Origin: Chitinophagales bacterium
GTDB lineage: Bacteria; Bacteroidota; Bacteroidia; Chitinophagales; Chitinophagaceae
Assembly: GCA_017303415.1 (NCBI GenBank)
Contig: JAFLBJ010000002.1
Location: forward strand, 64,001 to 128,000
Direction: 5' to 3'
DNA length: 64,000 nt
A program made the position numbers and the translations under genes. Positions 43,160-50,955 of this stretch are shown here, piece after piece. The number at the start of each line of letters is the position of its first letter. Position 1 is the stretch's first letter. The notes beneath the pieces were generated by a model. It saw nothing but the letters and a program-made list of their open reading frames with translations. It was not told where the DNA came from and did not search any database.

Positions 43160-43600
43160 TCAGGCAGGTTGTTGGTCACGGAGACTTTTGATCCGGTCAT
43201 GCGACAGCATAAGTTCATCTTTTTGCCTTGTAACCAATTGAAGGGCTTCACCAGCCAATTCATCCTCTTCAAGAGCTGATCGATACGCCCTCTGAGCTGC
43301 ATCTTCTCCAAATTCGCAAGCATTCAAAACCGATTTTCGGTCATTTCCTGCAAAAGTGGCTTTGACATCCATCCAGGCCCGATAGATCTTGCCCTTTACT
43401 GTTGTTCCTTTCTCCGGCTCTTCGCCTTCTTTACGTATCAGATTACCCAGATCGCTCGCGTTGCGACGGCTTTGGGCCGCCATTTCACTGAATAAGCTAC
43501 GGAGATCATCTTCTTGTGTTTGCTCCATCGCTTTTTCATATCCTTTTACGCGATCATTATTGATCTCGATGAGATCATTAATCGTTAACAAATTTTTCAT
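43160..43600 (-). CDS. DUF2383/PA2169-type four-helix-bundle protein
   Basis: 146 residues, all helical: LTINDLIEINNDRVKGYEKA, LRSLFSEMAAQSRRNASDLG, then AWMDVKATFAGNDRKSVLNA with EFGEDAAQRAYRSALEED. This matches DUF2383 (PA2169 family), ferritin-like bundles induced by stress in many bacteria; no metal role is proven. It leads a leftward operon with the genes at 42780 and 42490. Upstream at 43623-43640 is TGGTATGGTTTTTTCAAC, nearly identical to the element ahead of the gene at 50415, each about 38-40 bp before the start codon. Confidence 0.88.
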   Translation of the reverse strand: MKNLLTINDLIEINNDRVKGYEKAMEQTQEDDLRSLFSEMAAQSRRNASDLGNLIRKEGEEPEKGTTVKGKIYRAWMDVKATFAGNDRKSVLNACEFGEDAAQRAYRSALEEDELAGEALQLVTRQKDELMLSHDRIKSLRDQQPA

Positions 43601-43622
43601 GAGTTACTATTTTGTAGTAATT

Positions 43623-43640
43623 GTTGAAAAAACCATACCA
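43623..43640 (-). promoter_or_regulatory. conserved TGGYATGGTTTTTTCAA element upstream of the DUF2383 operon
   Basis: The minus strand reads TGGTATGGTTTTTTCAAC, with its T 40 bp upstream of the ATG at 43600. It has a -24-like TGG but no GC at the -12 position. It shares 16 of 17 bases with the element at 50377. Confidence 0.45.
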
Positions 43641-43679
43641 CTTTTTTTGATTGGTCTCTAATTTGAGTCTGTTCAAGAT

Positions 43680-44114
43680 ATGATACCAATTAAAGAAGAC
43701 TTAATAACCGGAATCGTTAGAGAGAAATTAAGTCAAATGACACATGCCCTTTTTTTTAATCTGGAGGACAACCGTATTCCCTTTGGGAATAAACTTGTTC
43801 ATTATATGGGAATGGATATTGATGGTAAGCTCCTTTTTTACTTCAAACCTTCTCCAATTGAAGAGTTGGATAAACAAGATCAATTTGGAGGACGTCTGCT
43901 CTTTTTTAAGAAGGGGTTATCCTATTATATATGGACAGAAGGCCTGACGAGTATTCTCCACAGACAGGGGAATTTATTCCTGTTGCGCTTTCAACCCTCT
44001 TTTGTGGAAGTAAGTAAGGCTAAACAAACACAACGGTATTTTGGGCTGCGAAGACCAAGTGAGCGTTTTTGGAATTGGTTATGGCTAAAAAAAAATAAAG
44101 AGTATGGATATTAA
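43680..44114 (+). CDS. small protein of unknown function, possibly PNPOx-like
   Basis: 144 residues, no signal or membrane segment. A central stretch with strands (VHYMGMDIDGKLLFYFKPS, GGRLLFFKKGLSYYIWTEG, LFLLRFQPSFVEVSK) recalls the pyridoxamine-phosphate-oxidase-like split barrel of general stress proteins, but no flavin or substrate motif can be pointed to, so this is weak. The C-terminus FGLRRPSERFWNWLWLKKNK is basic and aromatic. The next gene overlaps it by 11 bp, so they are translated together. The following kinase gene has a sigma-54-type promoter within the end of the second gene. Confidence 0.65.
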   Translation: MIPIKEDLITGIVREKLSQMTHALFFNLEDNRIPFGNKLVHYMGMDIDGKLLFYFKPSPIEELDKQDQFGGRLLFFKKGLSYYIWTEGLTSILHRQGNLFLLRFQPSFVEVSKAKQTQRYFGLRRPSERFWNWLWLKKNKEYGY

Positions 44115-44469
44115 CTGGGACAGGATCAGTCAAAAAATGAGAAGTATTGGGAAAGGGATGCTTCGGGTGCGCACACCCCATGCAAAAGAAACCTATCAGG
44201 TCGAAATCGCCTGCCTGCAAAATGGGTCATCCTGCGTGCCGGTAACATTGACCCTCCAATTACCGCCAGGTCCGGGATTAATGATGAATGTGCCGGCTTC
44301 CCTGATACAAATAACGGAAAATGGATATTTGTATGCCGTTGGCAGGGTTACGTATTTGGGTCGTGACCATAGTGGGGATCAATTACAGGTACTCATGCGT
44401 GTGGATAAGGCTCATTGGTTTCTGAAAACGGTTAACCACGGTTTGGCCGAGGTTTGCTCTTTTGAATGA
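44104..44469 (+). CDS. small protein of unknown function, coupled to the upstream gene
   Basis: 121 residues without a signal peptide or membrane segment. Strand-rich (KETYQVEIACLQNGSSCVPV, LQVLMRVDKAHWFLKT), so a small beta fold is likely. I recognise no family. The ATG lies inside the end of the previous gene (11-bp overlap), which suggests that the two products act as a pair. The gene ends 4 bp before a perfect sigma-54-type promoter that drives the kinase gene, so read-through and kinase-specific transcription both seem possible. Confidence 0.62.
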   Translation: MDINWDRISQKMRSIGKGMLRVRTPHAKETYQVEIACLQNGSSCVPVTLTLQLPPGPGLMMNVPASLIQITENGYLYAVGRVTYLGRDHSGDQLQVLMRVDKAHWFLKTVNHGLAEVCSFE

Positions 44470-44472
44470 GTT

Positions 44473-44488
44473 TGGCGGATTTTTTGCA
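44473..44488 (+). promoter_or_regulatory. sigma-54-type promoter of the histidine kinase gene
   Basis: TGGCGGATTTTTTGCA: GG at 44474-44475, ten bases, GC at 44486-44487, matching TGGC-N7-TTGCA. Start near 44499, leader about 7 nt to the ATG at 44506; an alternative GTG at 44497 would lie before the start site. Confidence 0.6.
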
Positions 44489-44505
44489 AGTATCTGGTGG
44501 GTCTA

Positions 44506-45909
44506 ATGATATCCACATTAAAAGTGAAGATTCGATCAGGCTATGCTATGGCCTTTTTTCTCCTCGTATTATCCTATTTCTTGATACTGGGGTCAACCCG
44601 TCGTTTGCACCAGCAAACCTCCTGGGTATCCAGCAGCCATATGGCACTTCTCAACCTGGAACGATTCTATTCTCATATTTTATCTGCTGAAGCGGGGGCC
44701 AGGGGCTATCTGCTCACCCGGAATGTGATTTTCCTTAAACCTTACCGTGAATCGCTGTCGAGATTGCCTGGGTTAAACAGAGGGTTGCTTGATTATTTTG
44801 AAATGGATTCCGTACAAGGGGCGTTGATGCATAATATCCATGGTATGACCACCCGGCGACTTGATCACCTGCGTCAGGCCATTTTGCTGTATCAGCGTTC
44901 GGGTTACAAAGTCACAAAAGAGTTGATCGCAGAGAAATTGGAATCCATGTTGTTGATGGATAGCATTCACAAATCAATTGAGCAGCTTACTTCTATTGAA
45001 TACGCTCATATGTTGGATCGACGTCACCGACTTTCCGGATATTTTAGCGGCACCCGGACCATCACTCTGGTTTCGCTGATCACGGCAGTTATTGCCATCC
45101 TTTATTCCGTAATTACCTACAACAGAGAGAATCATGCAAAAAGTGAGGCTGACCAAAAGGCCCAGCAATACGAGGCTGATCTGAAAAGGAACATAAACGA
45201 ACTTCAGGAGATGAACCACGAATTATCGGAGTTACGGAGCAATGAGAAATTTGCCTCTACCGGCCGGATTGCCCGGACCATTGCCCATGAAGTGCGTAAT
45301 CCATTGACCAATATCTCCCTGGCCGCTGAGCAGTTGCAGGAAGACATCGGTAAAAGTCAGGAGTCTTCCTTGCTGTTGGATATGATCGTTCGAAATTCAG
45401 AGCGGATCAACCAACTGGTTTCTGATTTGTTGTATGCTACCCGGTTTGTTCAATTAAATATGCAGCGGACCAATGTAAACGAGTTGCTGGACGAGGCTTT
45501 GGCCATGGCCGGTGACAGGATTGACCTGCGATCTATTCAGGTTGTAAAAAATTATTCACCCATGGCCTGCAGTGTGCTGGTGGATGCCGACAAGATCAAA
45601 CTTGCTTTTTTGAACATCATTGTGAATGCCATTGAAGCCATGGAGAAGAACAGAGGCATACTTCGCCTGAAAACAGAAAAAATTGACAAACGGTGTATTG
45701 TGGAAATTGCAGATAATGGAACGGGGATGGATACAGATACGCTCCAAAAATTATTTGAACCCTATTTTACGGTTAAGCCTCAGGGTAATGGGCTTGGGCT
45801 TACAAATTCACAGAATATCATTCTTAGCCATAAAGGAAATATAAAAGTAATTAGTCGGCTGGGCGAAGGATCTGTTTTTCAGATATTTCTGCATTTGGAC
45901 GATGGATGA
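44506..45909 (+). CDS. membrane sensor histidine kinase with CHASE3 domain
   Basis: 467 residues from the ATG at 44506. Membrane helix 1 (YAMAFFLLVLSYFLIL), an extracytoplasmic CHASE3 domain of about 150 residues (LNLERFYSHILSAEAGARGY with LLTRNVIFLKPYRES), helix 2 (TITLVSLITAVIAILYSVIT), a short coiled coil, HisKA with the phospho-His in ARTIAHEVRNPLTNIS, and a HATPase with N box FLNIIVNAIEAME, G1 DNGTGMD and G2 GNGLGLTNSQ. CHASE3 senses an unknown external signal. The neighbours, a single-receiver protein (45939, opposite strand) and an NtrC-type regulator (46488), are the likely partners, and a sigma-54-type promoter upstream points to feedback control. Confidence 0.92.
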   Translation: MISTLKVKIRSGYAMAFFLLVLSYFLILGSTRRLHQQTSWVSSSHMALLNLERFYSHILSAEAGARGYLLTRNVIFLKPYRESLSRLPGLNRGLLDYFEMDSVQGALMHNIHGMTTRRLDHLRQAILLYQRSGYKVTKELIAEKLESMLLMDSIHKSIEQLTSIEYAHMLDRRHRLSGYFSGTRTITLVSLITAVIAILYSVITYNRENHAKSEADQKAQQYEADLKRNINELQEMNHELSELRSNEKFASTGRIARTIAHEVRNPLTNISLAAEQLQEDIGKSQESSLLLDMIVRNSERINQLVSDLLYATRFVQLNMQRTNVNELLDEALAMAGDRIDLRSIQVVKNYSPMACSVLVDADKIKLAFLNIIVNAIEAMEKNRGILRLKTEKIDKRCIVEIADNGTGMDTDTLQKLFEPYFTVKPQGNGLGLTNSQNIILSHKGNIKVISRLGEGSVFQIFLHLDDG

Positions 45910-45938
45910 TGGAGAAAATATTCCCCATTATGGGGAAT

Positions 45939-46337
45939 TTAATACATCTTTTCAATGGTACGTAGAATGGTATCCCTGGTAAATGGCTTACCGATAAATT
46001 GCTCGATCCCAATACGCTCTGCCATTTTTCGGTCTGCTGAAGTATCATGTGCAGTGATCATGATCAGATTTGTAGCGGGTTGATATTTTCTGATTTTTTC
46101 AACCAGACCAGTGCCCAGGCCATCGGGCAGATGGTTGTCAAGAAATATTATGCAATAGGTGGCGGGAGAAAGAATCAATTTTTCGGCTTCTCCCAGATTT
46201 CGGGCAAATACCGAATGAATATTCTTTTGCCTTAAGATGGCACCCAACAAATAACATATGTCAGTTTCATCATCTATTATTAAAGCAACGAGTCTATGTG
46301 GTTTTTGATTCAAGACTTTAATTAATCGGTCATACAA
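45939..46337 (-). CDS. single-domain response regulator
   Basis: 132 residues, only a receiver domain. ALIIDDETDICYLL holds the acidic pair, FLDNHLPDG the phospho-acceptor Asp, MITAHD the conserved Thr switch region and FIGKPF the conserved Lys. There is no output domain, so it probably passes or buffers phosphate, as CheY/Spo0F-like proteins do. No ATG exists in frame; a TTG at 46337 is used (a second TTG at 46313 is also possible). On the minus strand TGGCAAAAAAATTGTG at 46372-46357 is a weak sigma-54-like element 35 bp upstream. It is convergent with the kinase gene, 29 bp apart. Confidence 0.85.
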   Translation of the reverse strand: MYDRLIKVLNQKPHRLVALIIDDETDICYLLGAILRQKNIHSVFARNLGEAEKLILSPATYCIIFLDNHLPDGLGTGLVEKIRKYQPATNLIMITAHDTSADRKMAERIGIEQFIGKPFTRDTILRTIEKMY

Positions 46338-46487
46338 AGGGGATTACCACTTTTGCCACAATTTTTTTGCCAAAAGGGTTTTTACTTAGTCTCATCTAAG
46401 TGGGAATGAAAAAAAATCCCGGCATGATTTCGGTGGGGAAATTATGCCACGTAGTTTTACCTTAATTGATACCTTAAATCCTTATGT

Positions 46488-47906
46488 ATGTCCAAGAAAA
46501 TACTCATTATTGATGATGATGCAGATCTTTGTCTATTATTGGTTCGTTTTCTGGAGAAACATGATTTTGAGATCCGAACAGCTTATTCTGGAAATAAGGG
46601 GTTGGCTCTTTTTCAGGCTGAACGATTTGATGCAGTGATTTGTGATTATCGGTTGGGAGATATGGATGGTTGTAAACTGGTTTCCGGGCTTAAGGAGCAC
46701 GATCCCGATGCCGCCATATTAATGATCACCGGATATTCAAATGTGAAAGTTGCTGTGGAAGTGATCAAGATGGGGGCATTTGATTATCTGACCAAACCAC
46801 TCATTCAGGATGAGGTATTAGAGAAACTGGGTCAATTGATAGGGGATCATACAAATGGCCGGGATACACTGGTAAAATCTCAAACCGAAAAACGAAGGTC
46901 GGCGGAGGCTTCAACGGGCAAATTTTTTCAGGGCAAATCAAGGGCTGCACAGAAACTGCAAAAGGAAGTGGAATTGGTGGCCGGAACTAATTACAGTGTT
47001 ATACTTTATGGGGAAAGTGGCACCGGAAAAGAGGTGATGGCCCGAACCATACATGATCATAGTCCAAGAGCGGGTAAACCTTTTGTTCCACTTGATTGCG
47101 GTACCCTTTCGCGGGAGCTTGCCGGAAGTGAATTGTTTGGCCATGTAAAAGGCGCATTTACTGGAGCCTTATTTGACAAGGCGGGGCATTTTGAGCTGGC
47201 AGATGGAGGAACCTTATTTCTGGATGAGATCGGCAACCTCCCGCTGGATGTACAAGCCGTTCTGTTGCGTGTAATCCAGGAGCGAAAGTTTAAACGCATA
47301 GGCGGAAACAAACTTCAGGAGGTGGATGTTCGAATCATTGTCGCCTCCAATGAGATATTGAAAGAGGCTTGCAGTCGGGGAAGGTTCAGGGAAGACCTGT
47401 ATCACCGGTTTAACGAGTTTTCGATTTCCATTCCACCTCTCCGCGAACGCAAGGACGATATTGAACCACTGGCATATTACTTTCTTGATGAGTGCTGTTC
47501 CGATACGGAGAAAGAAATTCCGGGTTTTTCCCAGGAGGTATTGGATTTTTTCCATACCTACCCATGGCCGGGGAATATCCGGGAATTTAGAAATGTAGTG
47601 CGGCGAACTGTTCTGCTTACCCCGTCGGGTGATTTCATCCAATTGGCAGCACTGCCTGTTGAAATGCGAAATGGACAGAGTTCTAACCTGCCTCCGTCTT
47701 TGGACAAGGAGTTGTCTAATAACGGCAACGGGGCCGGTGAACTGTTAAGCACGGTAGTATCAAGGGCAGAGTTTGAGTTGATCACAGAGGTTCTCCGGCA
47801 GGTAAATTTCAATAAAAAGAAGGCAGCAGAGATACTGAAGATAGACCGCAAAACACTTTACAATAAATTAAGACATTTTGAATCCCTCGATATGCGGATT
47901 CAATAG
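46488..47906 (+). CDS. NtrC-family sigma-54-dependent response regulator
   Basis: 472 residues. The receiver (residues about 1-115) has VICDYRLGDMDG with phospho-acceptor Asp53 and FDYLTKPLI. The AAA+ domain has Walker A GESGTGKEV, the sigma-54 contact loop GAFTGA, Walker B GGTLFLDEIG and sensor segments RFREDLYHRFNEFSI with PPLRERKDDI. The C-terminal Fis-type helix-turn-helix is KKAAEILKIDRKTLYNKLR. Phosphorylated by the nearby kinase, it should activate sigma-54 promoters; candidates lie ahead of the kinase and KGG genes. The ATG at 46488 is preferred over 46484, which is out of frame. Confidence 0.95.
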   Translation: MSKKILIIDDDADLCLLLVRFLEKHDFEIRTAYSGNKGLALFQAERFDAVICDYRLGDMDGCKLVSGLKEHDPDAAILMITGYSNVKVAVEVIKMGAFDYLTKPLIQDEVLEKLGQLIGDHTNGRDTLVKSQTEKRRSAEASTGKFFQGKSRAAQKLQKEVELVAGTNYSVILYGESGTGKEVMARTIHDHSPRAGKPFVPLDCGTLSRELAGSELFGHVKGAFTGALFDKAGHFELADGGTLFLDEIGNLPLDVQAVLLRVIQERKFKRIGGNKLQEVDVRIIVASNEILKEACSRGRFREDLYHRFNEFSISIPPLRERKDDIEPLAYYFLDECCSDTEKEIPGFSQEVLDFFHTYPWPGNIREFRNVVRRTVLLTPSGDFIQLAALPVEMRNGQSSNLPPSLDKELSNNGNGAGELLSTVVSRAEFELITEVLRQVNFNKKKAAEILKIDRKTLYNKLRHFESLDMRIQ

Positions 47907-48056
47907 ATATGTAGAAATTTCTACACAGTGCCTTTATTCCATCACAGGATTGTAGATTTTATTACGCATTTGAATTGATGTTTCCTGCCCTGAACCCTGA
48001 GGCATGGATTTTGTCCATGTTATTTCCTAAACATTCAATCAAAAAAATTTATTTGT

Positions 48057-48464
48057 ATGAGAAATTATTCAAGACGCGGTTTTGGTTCCGCAAATCGACA
48101 ACCCCGGTCTGGTGAAAATGATCGGTACGTGCGCCAGGATAATTATAGTGAAGAGTTTGGTGCTACACGCAGCGTATTTTATGATGATGATTCTGACGAG
48201 GGGTATAAGGAAACGCCCTATCGCGAAAGGCGGTACTATGGAGAAGAGGAAGATATTGATCGTCGTGATTATGGTTCCTCCTACTCCAATCCAAACCGGT
48301 ATCAGGAGCAACGGGTGGACCGCGACTTTGATCGCGACGCCAATTACGGATATGATGAGGGATATTCCCGGGGCTATCAGCGAAATCACAATGAAAGACC
48401 GGAAAGATCACAGCAACGCCGAGGCAACCGCGGATACCAGGGGAATAACCGCAACCGGTATTGA
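48057..48464 (+). CDS. Arg/Tyr/Asp-rich disordered protein
   Basis: 135 residues with almost no hydrophobic residues; Arg, Tyr, Asp, Glu, Asn and Gly make up nearly everything (DSDEGYKETPYRERRYYGEE, then RDFDRDANYGYDEGYSRGY). It must be disordered, with balanced positive and negative charge. Its composition matches proteins that form condensates or bind nucleic acids or wall polymers, but no family is recognisable. It starts an operon with the YciE gene 39 bp downstream. AGGCATGGATTTTGTCC at 48000-48016 is a sigma-54-like element (GG-N10-GT). The opposite-strand frames here are shadows. Confidence 0.65.
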   Translation: MRNYSRRGFGSANRQPRSGENDRYVRQDNYSEEFGATRSVFYDDDSDEGYKETPYRERRYYGEEEDIDRRDYGSSYSNPNRYQEQRVDRDFDRDANYGYDEGYSRGYQRNHNERPERSQQRRGNRGYQGNNRNRY

Positions 48465-48503
48465 TACGCACTTCCGAAATTAAAACCACAAAAAAGGAGC
48501 ATT

Positions 48504-49100
48504 ATGGCACCCAAAAAAAGTACGAACAATAGCACAACCAATAAAGGCAAGGAGGACACACCCCTGCTGGAGAAATTCTTTCTGGATCAGCTCAAGGATA
48601 TTTATTATGTGGAGCAACAACTCCTGAAGGCACTTCCGGAAATGGGTAAAGCCTGTACCACTGAAGAACTTGAAGATGCCTTTGAACAGCACCTCCAGCA
48701 AACCAAACGACATGTAAAAAGATTGGACAAGGTCTTTCAACTTATTGGAAGCACTGCTTCAGCAAAAAAATGTGAAGCCATTGACGGATTGATCACCGAA
48801 GCCCGCCAGATCATCCGGGAAACCAAAGAAGGGAGCATGACACGCGATGCGGCGCTTATTATTGCGGCGCAAAAAGTGGAGCATTATGAGATCGCTTCTT
48901 ACGGTGGCCTGGTTCAATTGGCGTTGACCATGGACCTGTACCGTGCTGCTGATCTGCTTGAAAAGACCTTACAGGAAGAAGACCAGACAGACAAAGAACT
49001 TACGGATATAGCCGAAAGTCATATCAATGTAAAGGCTGAACAGGAGGGGGCTTATTCCTGGGAAAAGCATAGCGAGGTGGAAGAGGATGTTTATTCTTGA
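48504..49100 (+). CDS. YciE/DUF892 ferritin-like stress protein
   Basis: 198 residues. After a charged, disordered start (APKKSTNNSTTNKGKEDT) comes a ferritin-like helix bundle: LDQLKDIYYVEQQLLKALPE, FEQHLQQTKRHVKRLDKVFQ, AALIIAAQKVEHYEIASYGG and ADLLEKTLQEEDQTDKELTD. The Glu/His residues in the second, third and fourth helices fit the dimetal site of the family. YciE/DUF892 proteins are induced by stress and may bind iron or manganese. A strong terminator follows at 49171. Confidence 0.92.
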   Translation: MAPKKSTNNSTTNKGKEDTPLLEKFFLDQLKDIYYVEQQLLKALPEMGKACTTEELEDAFEQHLQQTKRHVKRLDKVFQLIGSTASAKKCEAIDGLITEARQIIRETKEGSMTRDAALIIAAQKVEHYEIASYGGLVQLALTMDLYRAADLLEKTLQEEDQTDKELTDIAESHINVKAEQEGAYSWEKHSEVEEDVYS

Positions 49101-49170
49101 GTCAGTTTTCACATAACCCGGACTGTTATCCATGACCTATTTTTTAAGCAATAGGTTGATGTCAGGAACG

Positions 49171-49197
49171 GCCAGGCATTTTTATGCCTGGCTTTTT
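49171..49197 (+). terminator. rho-independent terminator after the YciE gene
   Basis: GCCAGGCAT, loop TTTT, ATGCCTGGC, then a T-run. Confidence 0.92.
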
Positions 49198-49220
49198 TAT
49201 ACTCTTTCCGTAACAAAAAA

Positions 49221-49238
49221 TGGCACAGTTTTTTAGTT
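49221..49238 (+). promoter_or_regulatory. sigma-54-like/TGGCA element of the 49260 gene
   Basis: TGGCACAGTTTTTTAGTT has the complete -24 TGGCAC and a T-run, but no GC pair at -12. Its T is 39 bp before the ATG at 49260, the same distance as in the 43623 and 50377 elements. Confidence 0.45.
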
Positions 49239-49259
49239 ATGCAGTTTACGCCAACCTTT

Positions 49260-49667
49260 ATGCAACAACAAAACGCTTCTTTTCGATCGCTCGTCTTATT
49301 GATTTGGCCGGTCTTTGTGTATAAGATTGTGTATGCTGTCTACATTATTTATTATGCTAAACTGGGTTTGAACTGGTACCGGTTAGCCTTGCTGGGTATA
49401 GCCATCGGAGGCGTTAGCGCGTTAGTAGCTGCGGTAGGTTATTTCAGGCGTATCCGGCGAATGAATGGGAAGAACAAGGAATGGAATGAGTATTATTATT
49501 CGCTTTTTGTACATACCCTTATTCTGGTACTATATATCGTTGCGGCAGTTGTTCATGTAGGTGACAGCCAGGACGGGGTTTTGCCCCAGGGTACTGCAAT
49601 GATTATTCTGATGGGCTTACCTCCCGTCCTGGCTTTTGTCAACCTGTTGATCAGTGACAACCAATAA
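49260..49667 (+). CDS. small membrane protein of unknown function
   Basis: 135 residues from the ATG at 49260; the frame also has an ATG at 49239, but that lies inside the promoter-like element, so the later start is preferred. Four hydrophobic segments: LVLLIWPVFVYKIVYAVYII, YRLALLGIAIGGVSALVAAV, YYSLFVHTLILVLYIVAAVV and MIILMGLPPVLAFVNLLI. No family is recognised. It is convergent with the DUF4142 gene (22 bp between stops). Confidence 0.7.
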   Translation: MQQQNASFRSLVLLIWPVFVYKIVYAVYIIYYAKLGLNWYRLALLGIAIGGVSALVAAVGYFRRIRRMNGKNKEWNEYYYSLFVHTLILVLYIVAAVVHVGDSQDGVLPQGTAMIILMGLPPVLAFVNLLISDNQ

Positions 49668-49689
49668 ATATTTCAAATTGTCCAGTAGC

Positions 49690-50292
49690 TTATTTCCAGG
49701 TTTTGTCTTGCAGGTCTTTGGCCTTGTCCCGGTGGGAACGTAATGCAGGTAAACACTTGCTGGCAAAATCTCTTACCTCAGGCGCGTCGCCTTTGGAAAC
49801 CGCATTTTCGTATAAACGAATGGACTCATCATGCCTGTCAATGATTTCTTTAATGAATTCCTTGTCAAAATCATTTCCGGAACGTTGACGCAGGTCGGTG
49901 AGGTCTTTTTCACTTTCATTGGAAACCATATCCGGCAAGGCAATGTTTCGTTCCCTGGCCAGTCGTTTGATCTCGTCATTCATTTCCTGATGGTCTTTCT
50001 TAAGTTCTTTTGACAGGGAGCGGATGCTGCTCAGAGAGGATTTGTCCATCGCCAATTGTGTTAATTGTATCTCTGTCATGGTGGCATTGGCGGCTCTGAC
50101 CAGAAAATCAGCTGTTTCTTCGGTGGGAGTTAAGATCCTCCTTCCTTCGCCAACCGAATCATTGTACCTGTTTTCGGCATTTTCCCGATTCGCTTTATTA
50201 ATCGAATCCGCTTCATCTACACTGTCATTGGCAGCATTGTTACAGGCAAAAAATGTAACAGTCATGAATAGGCATAAAATCTTGTTTCGCAT
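49690..50292 (-). CDS. DUF4142 lipoprotein
   Basis: 200 residues. The signal ends with a lipobox TFFACNN (Cys16). A Ser/Asp/Asn linker leads to the DUF4142 helix bundle: FLVRAANATMTEIQLTQLAM, SLSKELKKDHQEMNDEIKRL, KEFIKEIIDRHDESIRLYEN and ALRSHRDKAKDLQD. DUF4142 is a ferritin-like bundle exported to the periplasm; its function is unknown, although it is often found in stress clusters. Upstream on the minus strand at 50351-50336 is TGGCATGAATATTTCC, a further sigma-54-like element, divergent from the one at 50377. Confidence 0.88.
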   Translation of the reverse strand: MRNKILCLFMTVTFFACNNAANDSVDEADSINKANRENAENRYNDSVGEGRRILTPTEETADFLVRAANATMTEIQLTQLAMDKSSLSSIRSLSKELKKDHQEMNDEIKRLARERNIALPDMVSNESEKDLTDLRQRSGNDFDKEFIKEIIDRHDESIRLYENAVSKGDAPEVRDFASKCLPALRSHRDKAKDLQDKTWK

Positions 50293-50335
50293 ACTGAGTC
50301 ATTTTGAATAGTGATGAATAATTTAATAGGGTAAA

Positions 50336-50351
50336 GGAAATATTCATGCCA
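50336..50351 (-). promoter_or_regulatory. TGGCAT element upstream of the DUF4142 gene
   Basis: TGGCATGAATATTTCC on the minus strand, 59 bp before the ATG; TGGCAT at the -24 place, TTTC instead of TTGC. Confidence 0.35.
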
Positions 50352-50376
50352 ACTTGAAATGAATGGAAGAATTGAC

Positions 50377-50394
50377 TGGCATGGTTTTTTCAAG
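50377..50394 (+). promoter_or_regulatory. conserved TGGYATGGTTTTTTCAA element upstream of the six-gene operon
   Basis: TGGCATGGTTTTTTCAAG, 38 bp before the ATG at 50415. It differs from the element at 43640-43623 by one base in the first 17. Confidence 0.45.
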
Positions 50395-50414
50395 GTTTCA
50401 GTAAAAGATCTGCT

Positions 50415-50936
50415 ATGGTTCAGGAAACCGTTTCAAAAACCACTACGGTCAATCAGCAACAGATGATTCTTGACCTTATATACATTCACAGGGAAAGAAT
50501 CACAAGTATGATGCGCTTGAATAAGTGGGTGGATCACAAGGTCATTCAACCTATGATTTCTCAGTTAATACAGGAATCCAGAACCAACTTGCTGGAGTTA
50601 AGGAGTTGGCTATCTCCACTCTTGTTATCTGAACCCGCTGATCGCAAAGATGGTAAAGGGGAACTCTATGCGAGTTGGCCTGGAATTCCCAAATTGTCAC
50701 CTGGATGTCAGTGGCAGGAACTTATTCGTTTTTTTGAAGAAGATGAAAAGACATTTTCTCTGGTGTATATGAAATTGCTTTGTCGGCGGGGAATCTTTTC
50801 CCGGGATTTGAGGAAAATATTCTCCCGTCACCTGGCCCGCTCACAAAAAAGAACAGCCAGTCTGCGGGTGTGTTTCGCTTGTCCGGAAGCGGACAGTGTG
50901 ACCAACCCTGTTGGTAGTGCGCGGCTGACGATTTAA
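50415..50936 (+). CDS. helical protein, distant DUF2383-like
   Basis: 173 residues. The N-terminal half is helical (MILDLIYIHRERITSMMRLN, then MISQLIQESRTNLLELRSWL) and parallels the DUF2383 protein at 43160 (INDLIEINNDRVKGYEKAME), suggesting a divergent relative. The C-terminus (FSRDLRKIFSRHLARSQKRT) is basic and holds a CFACPEAD segment. Function is unknown. It is the first gene of an operon: DUF1328 (20 bp later), YtxH, holin-like, unknown, AI-2E family. The conserved TGGCATGG element lies upstream. Confidence 0.65.
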   Translation: MVQETVSKTTTVNQQQMILDLIYIHRERITSMMRLNKWVDHKVIQPMISQLIQESRTNLLELRSWLSPLLLSEPADRKDGKGELYASWPGIPKLSPGCQWQELIRFFEEDEKTFSLVYMKLLCRRGIFSRDLRKIFSRHLARSQKRTASLRVCFACPEADSVTNPVGSARLTI

Positions 50937-50955
50937 TCACCTAAAATTGAAAATT

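Noticed and set aside
48066..48489. Other frames across the disordered protein gene
   Set aside because: The chosen frame has a start just after a promoter-like element, typical low-complexity composition and the correct spacing to the YciE gene; the others lack these.
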